Origin: Russula earlei | Lineage: Eukaryota > Basidiomycota > Agaricomycetes > Russulales > Russulaceae | Assembly: GCA_025769875.1 (NCBI GenBank) | Contig: JAGFNK010000188.1 | Location: 28,904-92,903 of the forward strand | Reading direction: 5' to 3' | Length of the DNA: 64,000 nucleotides | Shown: one piece after another, positions 44,985 to 56,800 of the stretch | Layout of the letters: the number at the start of each line of letters is the position of its first letter | Numbering within the stretch: the first letter of the stretch is position 1 | The notes under the pieces: model-generated | Told to the model about the DNA's origin: nothing | The model's input: only the letters and a program-made list of their open reading frames with translations | Databases searched by the model: none | Translations under genes and position numbers: made by a program

Positions 44985-46674
44985 GTGTCCAAAAAATCCT
45001 CTTCCTTATCTTCATTCTCTCCTGTCAGGGCCTTAATGAAGGCTTCCCTTTCCTCTACCGATAGTGCCTTTGCTGCCTTTGCGAGTTTGTTGGCTGTGCT
45101 TTCTTCGATTACCTCCACAACGGAGGATTCGGATGTGGTGGTGGCCGTATTTGTGGCACATGCGTGAGTCGTTTCGCATTTCGGCTTTGTGGGGCAGTTG
45201 CGGGCTAAATGTCCTCGGAGAGAGCAGTGGAAACATCTTCCTTCTTCTCAGTGTTTCTGCTTCTCAGTCTCGGTGATTGCTTTGTGAGCGGCGCCTGCGC
45301 TAGTGTCCATTGCATTTGGGTCGTGTGGTGGGAGGCGTGCGCGCGGTGTGGTAGCGTTGTTGGTGGTGTTGCCATGCGTGCCCCAATTTGAAAGGCGGGC
45401 CCAAGGGCGGTTGGTATTCGAGTTGGTGTTTCTGTTATGAGTGTTAGCATGGTCGGTGAGGACCGTGCGTTTGCACATCCAGATGCGATGTTGCTTCTGG
45501 GCACCGGATATCCACTCTTGAAAGGTGGTCGGATCTTCTTGACTAATGATCACTTTGACTAATGGTTTGGGGAGACCACACACGAACAGGCGCATGACCA
45601 TTGGGTCGTCCGTGTGGAGAGATCCTCATTGAGCCAGTACTCAAAATTTGCTATATATTCATCCAAGTTATTATCCTTCATTTTCAGTTCGCACAGCTGG
45701 TCTTGCGCGCGTTCGCGTTCGGCATAATCAGTGAATGCCCATTTGAATTGTTGTTCCATGGCTTGCCAGGCAGTGAGGCCAAAGGGGATTTCCTCTGGGT
45801 CGAGCATGACCTTTTCAAGCCATTTGTCCATCGCTTTGACCCAACCGTCGACGCGAGGTCCTTCCATCAATGATAGGAAATAGGCACATTTCTTGATGGG
45901 GTTTTGAGCAATTTTGCTGTCAAAATTCATCCTCATAAAGCATCGGAACGTGGTGAGGAACGCGTGAGTGTGCGCGCGATTGCTGTTGAAGGCCTTGGGT
46001 GGGACGCCTTCAAGTTTACCATTGTCAGAGGGGCATGTGTTATCGTCGTACATGGCGTATGCATCGTAGTCGTCGGGGTCTGGGCTTGGAGGTCGTCTCT
46101 CACGTCCCTTGAAACCTTGGAACAGAGATGGGCGTGGGTACGCCTGTGCCGTTCTGGACGACGCAAGTTGTTGAGGTATCTGTGCTGGTGGTTCTTCTGG
46201 TTCGTTGGCTGCAATGAAGACTTGTGTTGTGGTTTGTGGTTCTTGTTCCATGGGTTCGGCGGGTGCGGGTCCAGGGGTCGGGGCACGAGACAGGTTTTTT
46301 GAGTTGGGAATTGGTTCTCCTGATTTGATGAGTTGTTCCATGTCAAGACCCTTAAGGGGGTCAAAGGTTAGTCCGAGAGCCGGGCGTGCGATGCAGTAGG
46401 CCTTGAAGTAGTCCTCGCGGCGTCGAATTTCGAACCATACACTGTAGAGGGTTCCGAGGCCTACTTTGGCCTTCCTGTAATAAGCGTAGTACCCAGCCCA
46501 GGGTACACTGTTTATTCCTACTCTGAGGAAGTGAGCAATTTCTCTGAAGGCCTCGGGAACAAGTGCGTCGTCGAGGTCTGGGTTCAGTTTGAAGGGACAC
46601 TTGAGTTTCTTTAGTCCTTCTTCTGTAGGTTTACCTTGTCCTTTGAACCTCCAGTCTCTGGCCATGGAAGTCAT
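44985..46674 (-). pseudogene. Gypsy-1a gag with zinc knuckle, frameshifted
   Basis: Gag starts at 46674 (MTSMARDWRFKGQGKPTEEG). It contains the retrotransposon Gag helical region (FRCFMRMNFDSKIAQ, CAYFLSLMEGPRVDGWV, FKWAFTDYAERERAQDQLCE, YIANFEYWLNE), then a frame change near 45600 (into FVCGLPKPLVKVIISQ) and another near 45250, before the knuckle CFHCSLRGHLARNC near 45240-45200. The closely related gag of gypsy-1b at 58176 is unbroken as far as it goes, so these changes are copy-specific damage. Confidence 0.9.
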
Positions 46675-46754
46675 CTTTCAAAAATCGTTGTATTCAGGGG
46701 TGGATGTGTGTGTACATGTTCGGGGTCAAGGGTTCGAGGGAAAGCTTGTTCTAA

Positions 46755-47246
46755 TGTCACCGACTGGGGGCAGTGTCGCTGACAAATCGTTTCACGTGCG
46801 AGACGTGCGCACTGAGTCGAGCGAGACAACGAGTTCTCGCGAGAGTCGGGGATCTTGGTGATAACACAGCGAAGGCTAGTGTATACCGCAGAGTGGGAAG
46901 ACAACGAATAAGTCTTTGCATTCGGAGACTTAGAGAATAGAAAGTGTTTCTGAGTCGACTGCTTGATTCTCTACAAGCCTACAGTCCTAAGCTAGAATCC
47001 AGTGATATTTCACAAGAGAACAAGCTTAGAGCTTGTCCTCTTCTACAGACAGGTTTATATAGACAATGTATCCTATATCAAATAGTAGACACAAGGTAAC
47101 GGTGAGGCAATCGAGACTAGGGCACACTGGAAGGTGCTGGTACATGCGAGGCAAAGTGAGTCATGAAGTCACATGGAAATTGTGAGGTCTGTCTGGGTAG
47201 GCTTGCCCGGTTGCTGGTCTGGTCTGAAGAGCCGGTTCTTGTGACA
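46755..47246 (-). repeat. Gypsy-1a 5' LTR
   Basis: 492 bp. The TATATAA box (minus sense, starts at 47061) lies 34 nt before an 11-nt segment (47027-47017) that is complementary to the sequence lying 2 nt beyond the LTR (46752-46742). Confidence 0.92.
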
Positions 47247-48175
47247 CGCCTTGACTCTTGATTCAAAAGCCCTTTAGCTAAATACCCAGTAGTGTAAACT
47301 GTGAACCTCGGTCATTGCATCTACAAGTGATCACTGAGGTAAGGACTCTTTCTCCCACATCATCTGAGTCTCAGTTTCCAGAGGCTGCTCAGGTTGAGCA
47401 ACCACCAAAAACCAGCTTAAACCTGAAAACACTTGGAAACACAGGTCCATTTTCTTGGTAACCTGGCCAGATGGAAACTTAGGAAACCTACTGGAACCTA
47501 TGTAACTTCAGATCTAGGTCCTATATACAATAACTACTAATGGTGCTGCAATATATGAATTAGACATAAAGGCATAGAATTGGTGAGAGTCTCATACCCA
47601 GGTGATGGGAACATGTGCATCAGGAAGGTGGGCTGGTAGACCATTGACACATTGTAGACAAAGTGATGTGTATGAACATGAGGTTGAGTGAAAGGAGAAA
47701 GGGAGGAGGAAACTTTGAGTGCACACAAGGGGTTTTTTGAGAATAGAGAAGACAACACTGATACATTTGCAGGCAATAATGAGCTATTTTATACTTTTAC
47801 AAGTACACTATTTTTGTAACTGTTTTGGCTGAAATGGATCTAAAGTTGTGTTGCATAGCATAGAGTACAGCTAACAGGCAGAGCAGCCCACCTTAGAGGT
47901 TGTGCTTTAATGCTCAAGTGTGTACACGGTGTAGAGCAATGTGTATTCTCATCTACATGTAGGGTATTTATACACCTATGGTAAAGGGCAGTTCCTGTGA
48001 CCATTATGGGTGAGTACAGGTGTCCACTATATTGTGCATCCAGTGTTGCACAATGTAGAAATGTTCCAGATGCTGCATAAGGCTGCATCTTGTGATAGAT
48101 AGTGTAGATTGCATAACCCTAGTCCCATACTATATGTATGTACTATTGTTCTATCTAACATGTCACATCTATGAT
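47247..48175. other. Unassigned repeat-like DNA between gypsy-1a and the LTR nest
   Basis: About 0.9 kb with only chance frames. A TATTTATACACC box lies near 47967. It is probably an old element remnant, but no second copy exists in the window to prove this. Confidence 0.4.
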
Positions 48176-48354
48176 TGTCAAGACTCACTGTTGAACAATC
48201 CAGTTCAAGAGCAAAGGGAAAGCTTGGAGACAAGTCAAATGAGTTCAAGGATGATGTTGGTAACAAGAACAGTCCAAACAAGTAGCAGGTACCAGAGAGG
48301 TACTGGTACTGGTTGAGAGAGATGTTTGCAGAGAGAGAAAGCCAGAGTACTAGA

Positions 48355-49317
48355 TGTCAAGACTCACTGTTGAACTATCCAGTTCAAGAGCGAGGGATAA
48401 GCTCGAAGACAAGTCAATAGACGTCCAAGACTGCGTGGGCAAGAAGTAGAGTCCAGAGTAGTAACAGATACCAGAGAGGTATTGTTACTGTGAGAGTCGA
48501 GCAATCACGCAGGGAAGAGGCCAGGGTAGTCACAAGGGGACGGTCCTTAAGGGGAGTATCCCAGGGTTGGAGAGTGCCATAAACAAATGGACAGTCTGAG
48601 GACTGTCCGCTACTTTATTGAGCGCTTATATACTACAAGAGAACTGCTAAATAGGGAACAAGTCATAACCTTGTTATCAAGCACAATAGAGTGATGAGTA
48701 AGAAGTCAGAGGACGCTTACTGAGCATGCTCAGTCATGCTCAGTAAGCTGCTGAGTAAGAAGGCTCCTCTTGATGAGTAAGAGCTTCCCTTGTCCACGTG
48801 TTCACTGCTTTAGTGCACGTGCGAGCATCTGATTCATTTCCTGTTAGTTAGTTTAGGGCCGGTCATTTGAGGACTTGTAGTTTGGTTAGGGGATAGTGTT
48901 ATCTTATAAGGCCCTTATATAGTTCTATTAGGGTCCCTAGAGTCGGCCCTAATACTTCTATTAAGGTCCTTAGTATTGCCTTATAGTCCATTCTATAGTT
49001 ATTAGAGTTGGTCTAATAACGCGTTGTAGGGCCTTTGATACTAGGTTAGTGCCTATTGTAGAACTTCTAGGGTTGTTCCAAAGGGTCTTTAGGAAGGCCC
49101 TAATACTGTCTTTTGTTGTTAAAAGGGTTGCCTTTAAGTGGGGCTTGCTGTATGTCGATTGTGCCGAGAATCGCTCACGCAACAATGCACGCGCGATATT
49201 GTGGACACCTCTACTCACCCCTTTTGCTCGTGTGAACAGGGTGACACCATAGAGGCTGGGTTTCCTCCTATAAGGAAGGGTCCTTCAAGGGCCCTCTCCG
49301 GAGAATGGTTCATGACA
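48355..49317 (-). repeat. Solo LTR, family LTR-1, target duplication CTAGA
   Basis: 963 bp, TGTCAAGACTCACTG to GGTTCATGACA, flanked by CTAGA at 48350-48354 and 49318-49322. Inserted into an older relative of the same family. Confidence 0.93.
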
Positions 49318-49445
49318 CTAGATAGGGCATTCACAAAGGAGTACCCTCAGTAAAGAGAATGCCACTAATCAAATGGACAGTCCGAGGACTGTCTGCTTCT
49401 TATTGAGCACTTATATACTACAAGGGAACCACCAAACAGAGAACA

Positions 49446-50995
49446 TGTTACAGCATTGTGGCCATTGAAGCATTAGCTCTAGTTCAATGGGGCCAAGTCC
49501 CTGTGACTTGGTTCAGGGGTTCAATGGGGGCTGGCCCAAAGATATTGGTTCAAGGGTTTAGCATCTCAAGATTAAGTCAGATGATGACTTATCCACAGAC
49601 AGAGTTGATATCCTGGTTTCACAGAAGAGGAGGACAATGAGAGAAAAGCAGAGAAGAAGAAAGAGGAACACAAAGGTTCCTTGTGATGAGCTCAAGTCAA
49701 GCAGAGTGTAAGCCAGCACAAGCAAGGTTGTGATTGAGAGAGGATACAGGGCAAGGGATGCAACAGGAAATGGGACAAAGCTAAGCTTGGGACATTCCCC
49801 AGCTTCTACAAGTGCTTAAATACTGTATGTAGCTGTCATGAACCATTCTCCGGAGAGGGCCCTTGAAGGACCCTTCCTTATAGGAGGAAACCCAGCCTCT
49901 ATGGTGTCACCCTGTTCACATGAGCAAAAGGGGTGAGTAGAGGTGTCCACAATATCGCACGCACATTGTCGCGCGAGCAATTCTCGGCACAATCAACATA
50001 CAGCAAGCCCCACTTAGGGGCAACCCTTTTAGCAATAAAAGACAGTACTAGGACCTTCCTAGGGACCCTCTAGGATGACTATAAGTGCTCTACAATAGGC
50101 ACTAACACAGTATCAAAGACCCTGCAACGTGTTATTAGACTAACTCTAATAACTATAGAACGAACTATGAGGCAATACTAGGGACCTGAATAGAAACATT
50201 AGGATCGACTCTAAGGACCCAAAAGGAACTATAAGGGGCCTTATAGAATAACACTATTCCCTGAACCAGACTACAAGTCCTCAAATGACTGGCCCTAAAC
50301 AAACTAACAGAAAATGAATCAGGTGCTTGCACATGTACTAAGGCAGGAAACACATGGACAGTGAAGGCTCTTACTCATCAGAAGAAGCCTTCTTACTCAG
50401 CAGCTTACTGAGCATGACCAAGCATGCTCAGTAAGCACACTCCAACTTCTTACACATCCCTTATTGTGCTTGATAACAAGGTTACAACTTGTTCCCCAAT
50501 TAGCAGTCCTCTTGTAGTATATAAGCACTCAATAAAGTAGCGGACAGTCCTTAGACTGTCCATTTGTTTATGGGACTCTCTATTTCTGGGATACTCCTTT
50601 TAGGACCATCCCCTTGTGACCGCCCTGGCTACTTCCCTGCATACCTGCTCTACTCTACCAGTAACTGTACCTCTCTGGTACTTGATACTGCTTTGGACCC
50701 TGCTCCTTGCCCACGCCGTCTTAGACGTCTTTCAACTTGTCTTTGAGCTAAACCCTCACTCTTGAACTGGATAGTTCAACAGTGAGTCCCAACAGTAGCA
50801 AGGCTGTACAGTACTATATGTGGAACAATAGATAAAACTAAGCCAATAGCAAAAAGGGATCTGGACAATAGGTGAAACACAAAAGATGAAACATAAGGGT
50901 GAAACAATAGGGGGCAATCACAATCAAGGGATGAAACATAGTCAGGGAAGACAATAGAGATCAATGACAAACCAGAAGAGGGGTAGATCATAACA
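49446..50995 (-). repeat. Solo LTR, family LTR-2 (inverted), target duplication GAACA, split by LTR-1
   Basis: Starts TGTTACAGCATTG, ends GGTAGATCATAACA, flanked by GAACA at 49441-49445 and 50996-51000. The inverse of the LTR at 32631-33226. It contains the 961-bp LTR-1 at 49834-50794; about 590 bp remain without it. Confidence 0.9.
49834..50794 (+). repeat. Solo LTR, family LTR-1 (plus sense), target duplication GTAGC
   Basis: 961 bp, TGTCATGAACC to GTGAGTCCCAACA, flanked by GTAGC at 49829-49833 and 50795-50799. TATATAA at 50518 is followed 35 nt later by AGACTGTCCA (50553-50562), the same start-site segment as in the gypsy-3 LTR, so LTR-1 and gypsy-3 appear to be related families. Confidence 0.92.
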
Positions 50996-51280
50996 GAACA
51001 AATCATAACCTTGTTATCAAGCACAATGGGAGAATGAGTAAGACATTAGGGAATGCTCCATAAGCATGCTCAGTAAGCTGCTGAGTAAGGAGGTCATAAA
51101 TGATGAGTAAGGGCCCTTAGAGTCCATGTGTTCATTGTTAGTTCATGTGTGAAGCACATGTTAAGTTTGCTGTAAGCTACTTTAGGGCCAGTCTTCAAAT
51201 GACTTAGAGTATTCATCAATAACAGTGTGTCTCTTATAAGACCTAGAACCTTACTGGAGAGGTCTTTGCCTTCTCTGATC

Positions 51281-51849
51281 TGTCAGGGTTCTGGTTCAAC
51301 TAGGGTTTTTCTGGCCCGGCTTGGCCTGAAAGCCCCGGCTTTGGCTCGGCCCGAGGCGGCTTTGGCTTTCTAAAACCCCAGGCTGGGCCAAAGCCGTCAA
51401 ACCCGGCTTGGCTCTGGCTTGGCCTGGCCTAGGCCATGGCTTTTGTATGTAAGATTTTCTGTATGTGAGCCCGCTGGCCACATGACTTGTACCAGGCCTG
51501 ACACAGCATGCCCAGCAGGGCGTAAGGGGAAGAACCGCATGTGGTAAATTTTCGAACGTTCCGGTCACGCATAGTAGCCACTTGTCTCTTCCTCCCACGC
51601 ATCGACCCTTCCGTCAAGTTCTCGTCGATTCTCACAGTTCCCAACTCTCGAATGTACTACTAAACTCTCGGTATCTCACCAGGTATATAAACCACACGAA
51701 GGGCTCATTAGGAGTCCAAGTCTAATCTCCTGTCTAGTTACCAGACAATCGATTCCTTTCTTCTCATTAACTGCCTGACTACCAGTTAACTCTACCATCA
51801 AATGCTCAATGGATATAATCAATCATCATCTGACCCGACGGCGGTGACA
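51281..51849 (+). repeat. Gypsy-2 5' LTR
   Basis: 569 bp, TGTCAGGGTTCTGG to GGCGGTGACA. The first ~170 bases contain clustered GGCTTTGGC / GGCTTGGCC units. TATATAA at 51684-51690; 34 nt later AAGTCTAATCT (51718-51728), complementary with one mismatch to 51852-51862 just past the LTR. The partner LTR is outside the window, so the left border is inferred. Confidence 0.8.
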
Positions 51850-51871
51850 TTAGATTCGACTTTGTTTCATC

Positions 51872-53782
51872 ATGGCTTCGTCACACAGGGATCGAATTTA
51901 CCTGCCAGAGCAGAATAGGCTCACCATACTGTTCAACACGTGAACGTATTGGGTTGGACCCGAAGAGAACAAGCAAACACTAGGCTGTTACATTACTCAT
52001 CCATCAGGAGGACGAGTATTCGATAATCTCACAGTACCAGTTTACTATGGAGCAGACACTTGGTATGAAATATTCCAAGACGAAAGCGGCAAGCGCTACC
52101 TCGGAGAAGAACGAGAGGATTTAAATCGCTACAACCTTGACACACAAGACAACCTTGATGAAACGAAAGCTGGAGAAAATACAGACAATAAGCATTCAGA
52201 ACCAGCTAGCACAGAAACTATCGAAGAGGAAACCAATACCGCATGAGACATACGAAACGCACCCATCCCCGACGACCTCTGACTGGACGCAATCAGATCG
52301 AACGACGATGACACCCTCACCCCCACTGTATTCTTCCCCAACAACCTTCCCTTATCAGCGCTTCCCCATCAGAGAGCAGACACCATGGCCACAGTCATGG
52401 CCACTACCACCACTACTCAACCGGCGACAACTACCACAGCCGCAACGTCGACCATCGCCGCAATGTCAACCACAGCCGAAAGAGCAAACGCCACCATGCC
52501 AAACGATACATATCAAGCTCTTAGAAACACTCTGCGACGAAGCGGAGGCCATCCTTCAGGATCTGGAGGACCAGGAGGACCAAGTGGTCCAGGTGGCCCA
52601 GGAGGCCCTGGTGGTCCAGGAGGCCCTGGAGGATATGGTCCAAACGCTAACCTACCTCAGATCCCGATACCACAACCGGCACCAGGCGATACCAAAACCC
52701 TCGGAAGTCTTCCTATTCCATTCGAAGGTGACCGAACCAAGGCAGACCTGTTTATTTGAGAATTAACTGACTATCTCCGTGCCAATCGAACTGTCACTGG
52801 CATGAACTCCCCCATCCGACAAGTCGCACTGGCCTTAACTCTCATAAAAGGACCAGAAACCGACAATTGGGCTAGGAGCATAGGAACGTGGATCGATACT
52901 CTCAGTCCACAAGACGACATTCCAGCAGTGTGGGAGCAATTCCTACATGAATTCCAGCAACAATTCCAAGATACTGGATGAGCACAACGCGCAGCTGGAA
53001 AAATCTCAGATCTGTGACTCAGAAACAATGAAGTAGATCAATACATAGCGGCGTTTGAGACGCTCGCTCGCGAAGCCAGCTACCAGCTTGGAGAAGATTC
53101 TGTGACCCATCTCTTTATGAGAGGACTACCACAGAACGTCCTCAACACTATATTAACCTCACAAAATATGAATTCCTACGACGATATCAAGCAATGTGCA
53201 GTCAAAATAGTCAAAGGAAAACAATTGCTGGCCAATCTGTTAGGACAGAACAACACTTTCAGACGCACCCCATTTGTCCCCAGAGGAGGATTCCCTTATT
53301 GCGGGAACCAACAATATCAACAACGAAATACCTTCAACCCAGGAGGGCGTGGAACGTTCCAATCGTTCCAACAAGGATATAACTCATCAAACGCACCCAG
53401 ATCCATGGCTAACCAACAGGTACCCATGGACATCAACAGAACGCGAGCACCCCCATTCCGAAACCAGAGAAACTTCAGAGGACAAGTCGCGCAACTTGGC
53501 AACAATAACAATCGTCGCCAAAACAACAACAATTGTTTTGAGTGTGGTCAAATAGGCCACTTCGTGCGCGACTGCCCACGACGCAAACAGAACATCAACC
53601 TCATCGACTGGGACGACACATCTACCATTGTAGAAACACCTCACCCCGCTCATACCCGCTCATCTTCATCCCCTGAAGATTGAATTGCGGCTGCTAGGGC
53701 CACATTGGAGGCACTATCAGACCAAGACAAAGACGCACTGGCCGCTCAACTTGGAGTCTCAATGGATGTTCCCTCTCCCTAA
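51872..53782 (+). pseudogene. Gypsy-2 gag, broken by seven TGA stops
   Basis: One frame from ATG 51872 to TAA 53780-53782 (636 codons), interrupted only by TGA codons at 51941, 52244, 52280, 52757, 52979, 53015 and 53681. It contains a Thr-rich stretch (MATVMATTTTTQPATTTT), a collagen-like Gly-Gly-Pro tract (about 52555-52635), the Gag helical core (PFEGDRTKADLFI, DYLRANRTVTGM, YIAAFETLAREASY, HLFMRGLPQNVLNTIL) and zinc knuckle CFECGQIGHFVRDC. That all seven stops are TGA with no frameshift points to CGA-to-TGA decay of a once intact gene. Confidence 0.9.
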
Positions 53783-53823
53783 TCCGTTCAGCCTGGATTA
53801 GGAGCTTTGATAAGAATGTATAT

Positions 53824-56800
53824 ATGTCTAACAGAAAATCAATGACAGTCAGAGTATATCTCCATTCTTATCAGAAGAGGGCTGAAACAATCGCACTATT
53901 GGACTCTGGGGCAACGGAAAACTTCCTAAATTTAAAATACGCCCAATGACTCCGCCTTCTAATAAAGAAATTGGAACAACCAAGGAAATTATTAAACGTC
54001 GATGGAACTCCCAACAAAACAGGAGCACTGCAACACTACACGGACCTAGACATCAGGACAGGACCCAAGACCATCAAAATGAGGTTCTTCCTATCAGATT
54101 TGGGAGAAAACAAAATGATTCTAGGATACCCATGGTTCGCAGTCAACCAACCAAAAATCGACTGGGCAAGAGGATGGATTGACGCATCCCACCTACCAAT
54201 CATCACCAAGGCATCCAATGCTACAAAAGCCCAATTCTCACCAAGAAAAGGAAAAGGGAGCGAAGAACTATACATTGGACGGATTATCCTCCCACCTAAT
54301 ACCACCAACCACGCCGACATACCTGAAAAATATCAACGACACAACCAAGTATTCTCCGAAGAAGTGGCACAGCGATTTCCAGAACCAAGGATATGGGACC
54401 ACGCTATCCAACTAAAACCTGGAGTGTCTAGACACGTACTGCTGATCCGTGTGGACTCAGGAGCAGGTGGGCAAAGGTCGGAACAGATGGTATGCGGCGT
54501 AGGCGGCGTTGAACAAGAGGACGAGCCAAATGACTAAGATGTACCAGATGGGGACTGGTACGTGTAACTGGAGGCAGAGGCGAAGGTTAGAAGCCAGTGC
54601 AACGAGAGGGCTTTAAACAAGGCGGTCGTAGAAGAGTACCTTGGAAGCGAGAGGAGTCTTTAAACTGAGCGGTCGCAGGGGAGTACCCAGGAAGATGAGA
54701 GTATCACAAATGGACAGTCTGACGACTGCCATGCTTCATTGGGGCTTATATACAGTGTACAGGGTCGATTACAAAGCACTGGGACTATTCTAGACTCTTT
54801 GGTACCATCCAATAGGACTACAGAGGCATAAACTTGCTTATGCCAAGTCTCAGGCTTACTGAGCGCATTACTGATCATTGTGGAGCGATGACATCATTAT
54901 GATGTCACTGTGGGGCGTTTAGTGAGCCTATGAGGTCACTGTGGAGTCGCTCAGTCAGCCATGATGTCATTGGAGCCTTGATGACGTCAGATGGTTTATG
55001 CAACAGTTTCTAAGAGTTTGTGCCACTGTTTCGGGTCCATGGTGGCTGGGTGGCCATGTGGCTGCCACGCGATGATTACCCGATTAGGAAACCGGTGCCT
55101 GGTCGTGTTAGAGTGCTTTTGCAATAGCAATATCTTGTACCACAGGAGGGATAGCCCAGAAAATGGAAGGGAGTCGGCAATGCAAAGTGAGGGAGGTCTT
55201 TCTTGAGTAAAATAGGACAATCCTTGGCCAGGACTTGGCCTTGGTTCGTAACATGGAGCACCTAGTTCTCTACCTGGAAAAATATACCTATTAACACAAA
55301 ATGAACAAGAAGAACTAAAGAAATTTGTCAAGGAACACCTACAAAAGGGATACATACGGCCATCCAAATCTCCATATGCCGCTCCATTCTTCTTCATCAA
55401 GAAGAAAGATGGAAAGCTACGACCTGTACAAGACTATTGAAGATTAAACGAATGGACCGTACGAAATCGATATCCGCTACCCCTGATCCCACAACTCATA
55501 AACAAAGTCTGTGGAAAGGAAAAATTTACTAAATTCGACATACGATGGGGATACAATAACATCCAAATCAAGGAAGGAGACCAATGGAAAGCAGCCTTCC
55601 TTACGAATGAAGGACTATTCGAACCCACAGTAATGTTCTTTGGGTTAACCAATTCACCAGCTACCTTTCAAACCATGATGAACACCATATTTGAAGAAGA
55701 ACTACGAGAAGATTGGTTAACCATCTACATGGATGACATACTAATTGCAACTAAAAAGGATGACCCAAATCACGAAAACTACATCCATAGGATACTGGAT
55801 AAACTGAAGAAACACAATCTCTACCTCAAACCAGAGAAATGTCAATTTGAACAAACCACCATGGAGTTTCTAGGAGTAGTGTTAAAAGGAAACACCATTC
55901 AAATGGATCCAAAGAAAGTGACCAGCGTACAAAATTGGCCAAACCCCAAAACACCCACTGATATCAGAGCCTTCTTGGGATTCACGGGCTTCTACCGATA
56001 CTTCATACCAGGATACTCCAATATCGCAAGACCATTGTTAGATTTAACCAAGAAAGCAACAGTTTGGAATTGGACCCACAAACAACAAAAGGCATTCGAC
56101 AAACTAAAGCGTCTAACTACGGAAAAACCGGTACTAACCCAACCAGACTATGATAAACCATTCTTCCTAGAAACAGATGCCTCAGCATATGGCATAGGAG
56201 CCATACTCTCACAAGAGGGAGAAATCAACCCCACCAAACCTACCAAGCCACGACGACACCCCATCGCTTATTATTCCTCCACTTTTACACCCACAGAACG
56301 AAATTACGACATATATGAAAGAGAATTATTGGCGGTACACAAAGCACTATTACACTGGAGACCACATCTAGCAGGAACCAACCACCCAATAACCTTGCTG
56401 ACGGACCACGCCAACCTGACCTACTGGAAGAACCCCAGAAAAATAAACAGAAGAGTGGCTAGATGGTTTACCGACTTACAAGATTATTGGCTAAAAATAC
56501 AACACGTCCCTGGGAAGAAACACTCAGCAGCAGACCTCCTGTCCAGACCACCAGATGCCAATAAGGGTGACAAGGACAATGAAGATGTCACAGTCCTTCC
56601 ATCAGAACTATTCATCTGCACTATCCTCATTGGCTCCATCAAAGGATGTGTCCAACAAGCTCAAAAACGTCATCAAAACCTATGTCGAGAATGGTCCAGA
56701 ACATTCGGTATAACGAAAACCAAAGAAGGAGTCTGGGAAATGCAGGGCAAACTTGCCGTACCCCCTGAATTATACCTCAAAAGACAAATTCTACAGGAAT

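Larger units (their letters stand above)
33332..47246 (-). mobile_element. Gypsy-1a: chromodomain Ty3/gypsy element carrying nested insertions
   Basis: Complete reverse-oriented element: two 492-bp LTRs (33332-33823 and 46755-47246), target duplication CACCT/CGCCT (differing at a CpG), a polypurine tract beside the left LTR and a presumed self-priming site beside the right LTR. Order in the sense direction: gag, protease, reverse transcriptase, RNase H, integrase, chromodomain, then an extra ORF. It is split by a copia element (37663-43659) and by a copia-like solo LTR (35663-36183). Without these it would be about 7.4 kb. A second copy starts at 57602. Confidence 0.93.
48176..51280 (-). mobile_element. 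Old LTR-1 relative broken up by three nested LTR insertions
   Basis: Starts TGTCAAGACTCACTG at 48176. Its pieces at 48176-48354, 49323-49440 and 51001-51280 line up in order with the intact LTR-1 copies but are more diverged. Interrupted by LTR-1 (48355-49317) and by LTR-2 (49446-50995), which itself holds an inverted LTR-1 (49834-50794). Its end is not reached: gypsy-2 begins at 51281 inside it. Confidence 0.8.
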
